Assembly (NCBI RefSeq): GCF_001590835.1
Contig: NZ_LTAQ01000070.1
Coordinates: forward strand, 147,088 to 199,562
DNA from: Bacillus gaemokensis
GTDB taxonomy: Bacteria > Bacillota > Bacilli > Bacillales > Bacillaceae_G
Direction of reading: 5' to 3'
Length of the DNA: 52,475 nucleotides
Shown here: one piece after another, positions 52,389 through 52,475 of the stretch
How positions within the stretch are numbered: position 1 is the stretch's first letter
Layout of the letters: each line of letters starts with the position of its first letter
Notes under the pieces: generated by a model
Seen by the model: the letters and a program-made list of their open reading frames with translations, nothing else
What the model was told of the DNA's origin: nothing
The model's database searches: none
Position numbers and translations under genes: made by a program

Positions 52389-52475
52389 AAGGAAGTCGCA
52401 AATGAGCGGCAAACGAGTTCTCTGAAAACTGAACGAAACAAACAACGTGCAACGTCAATTTTTATTTTTATGATG
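52389..52475 (+). other. rRNA operon leader, 16S gene beyond the edge
   Basis: The text GAGCGGCAAACGAG, TTCTCTGAAAACTGAACG and AACGTGCAACGTCAATTTTT is the kind of leader that precedes 16S rRNA in Bacillus, with a box A-like TTCTCTGAAAAC region. The 16S start is not reached, so the assignment rests on promoters and leader wording. Confidence 0.75.

Overview
The window is a chromosomal segment of a Bacillus cereus-group bacterium (B. cereus, B. thuringiensis or B. anthracis type). I infer this from the low GC content, strong GGAGG-type ribosome binding sites with frequent TTG and GTG starts, the SASP genes sspK and sspE, three short repeats resembling bcr1, and a block of genes in the order known from the B. 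subtilis yfh-yga region (yfhE, yfhF, recX, yfhH, sspK, yfhJ, yfhP, mutY, sspE, ygaB, ygaC, ygaD, ygaE, gsaB, bcp, perR, ygzB). No database was searched; names rest on motif and family recognition.

Layout. 1-2090 is insertion-sequence debris: the end of one IS3-type element running off the left edge, a badly decayed second IS3-type element, and a further coding remnant. 2124-7711 holds housekeeping and sporulation genes: fumarase, the cortex deacetylase pdaA, alkA, the rRNA methyltransferase rlmD and truA. 7904-11728 is a sigma-54 module: a RocR-like activator facing a -24/-12 promoter, a small lipoyl-like protein and an amino-acid permease. 11877-18427 carries an M20 peptidase, two broken genes (a TPR protein and a membrane protein), an XRE regulator, a YtaF-like membrane protein and glutaminase.

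18428-19260 is a gene-free stretch with a tandem 200-bp duplication and a bcr1-like repeat in front of a GlcNAc phosphotransferase gene. 20977-26637 has a serine hydrolase, a membrane protein and the anaerobic pflB-pflA pair. 27051-39871 includes ugtP, a cluster of seven DnaA-box-like sites, the yfh block, spore protein genes, mutY and the yga block. 39886-47256 has a FUSC exporter, a stand-alone glutamate synthase large subunit and gsaB. 47384-52145 holds a three-gene ABC exporter, a small potassium channel, bcp, perR and ygzB. The right edge contains the tandem promoters and leader of an rRNA operon whose 16S gene lies just outside.

The most unusual element is the leader of the acetyltransferase gene at 28792-29349. 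A promoter is followed by a hairpin, a tRNA-like fold (29430-29494) and an intrinsic terminator whose 5' arm is the 3' side of the tRNA-like fold. The two structures exclude each other, so this looks like either a tRNA-like small RNA with an overlapping terminator or a tRNA-like attenuator. Other points of interest are the DnaA-box cluster at 28260-28451, the tandem structured repeat at 18531-18900, the sigma-54 lipoyl/permease module, a G10 tract in the ribosome binding site of ygaD, and a perfect 52-bp palindrome after perR.
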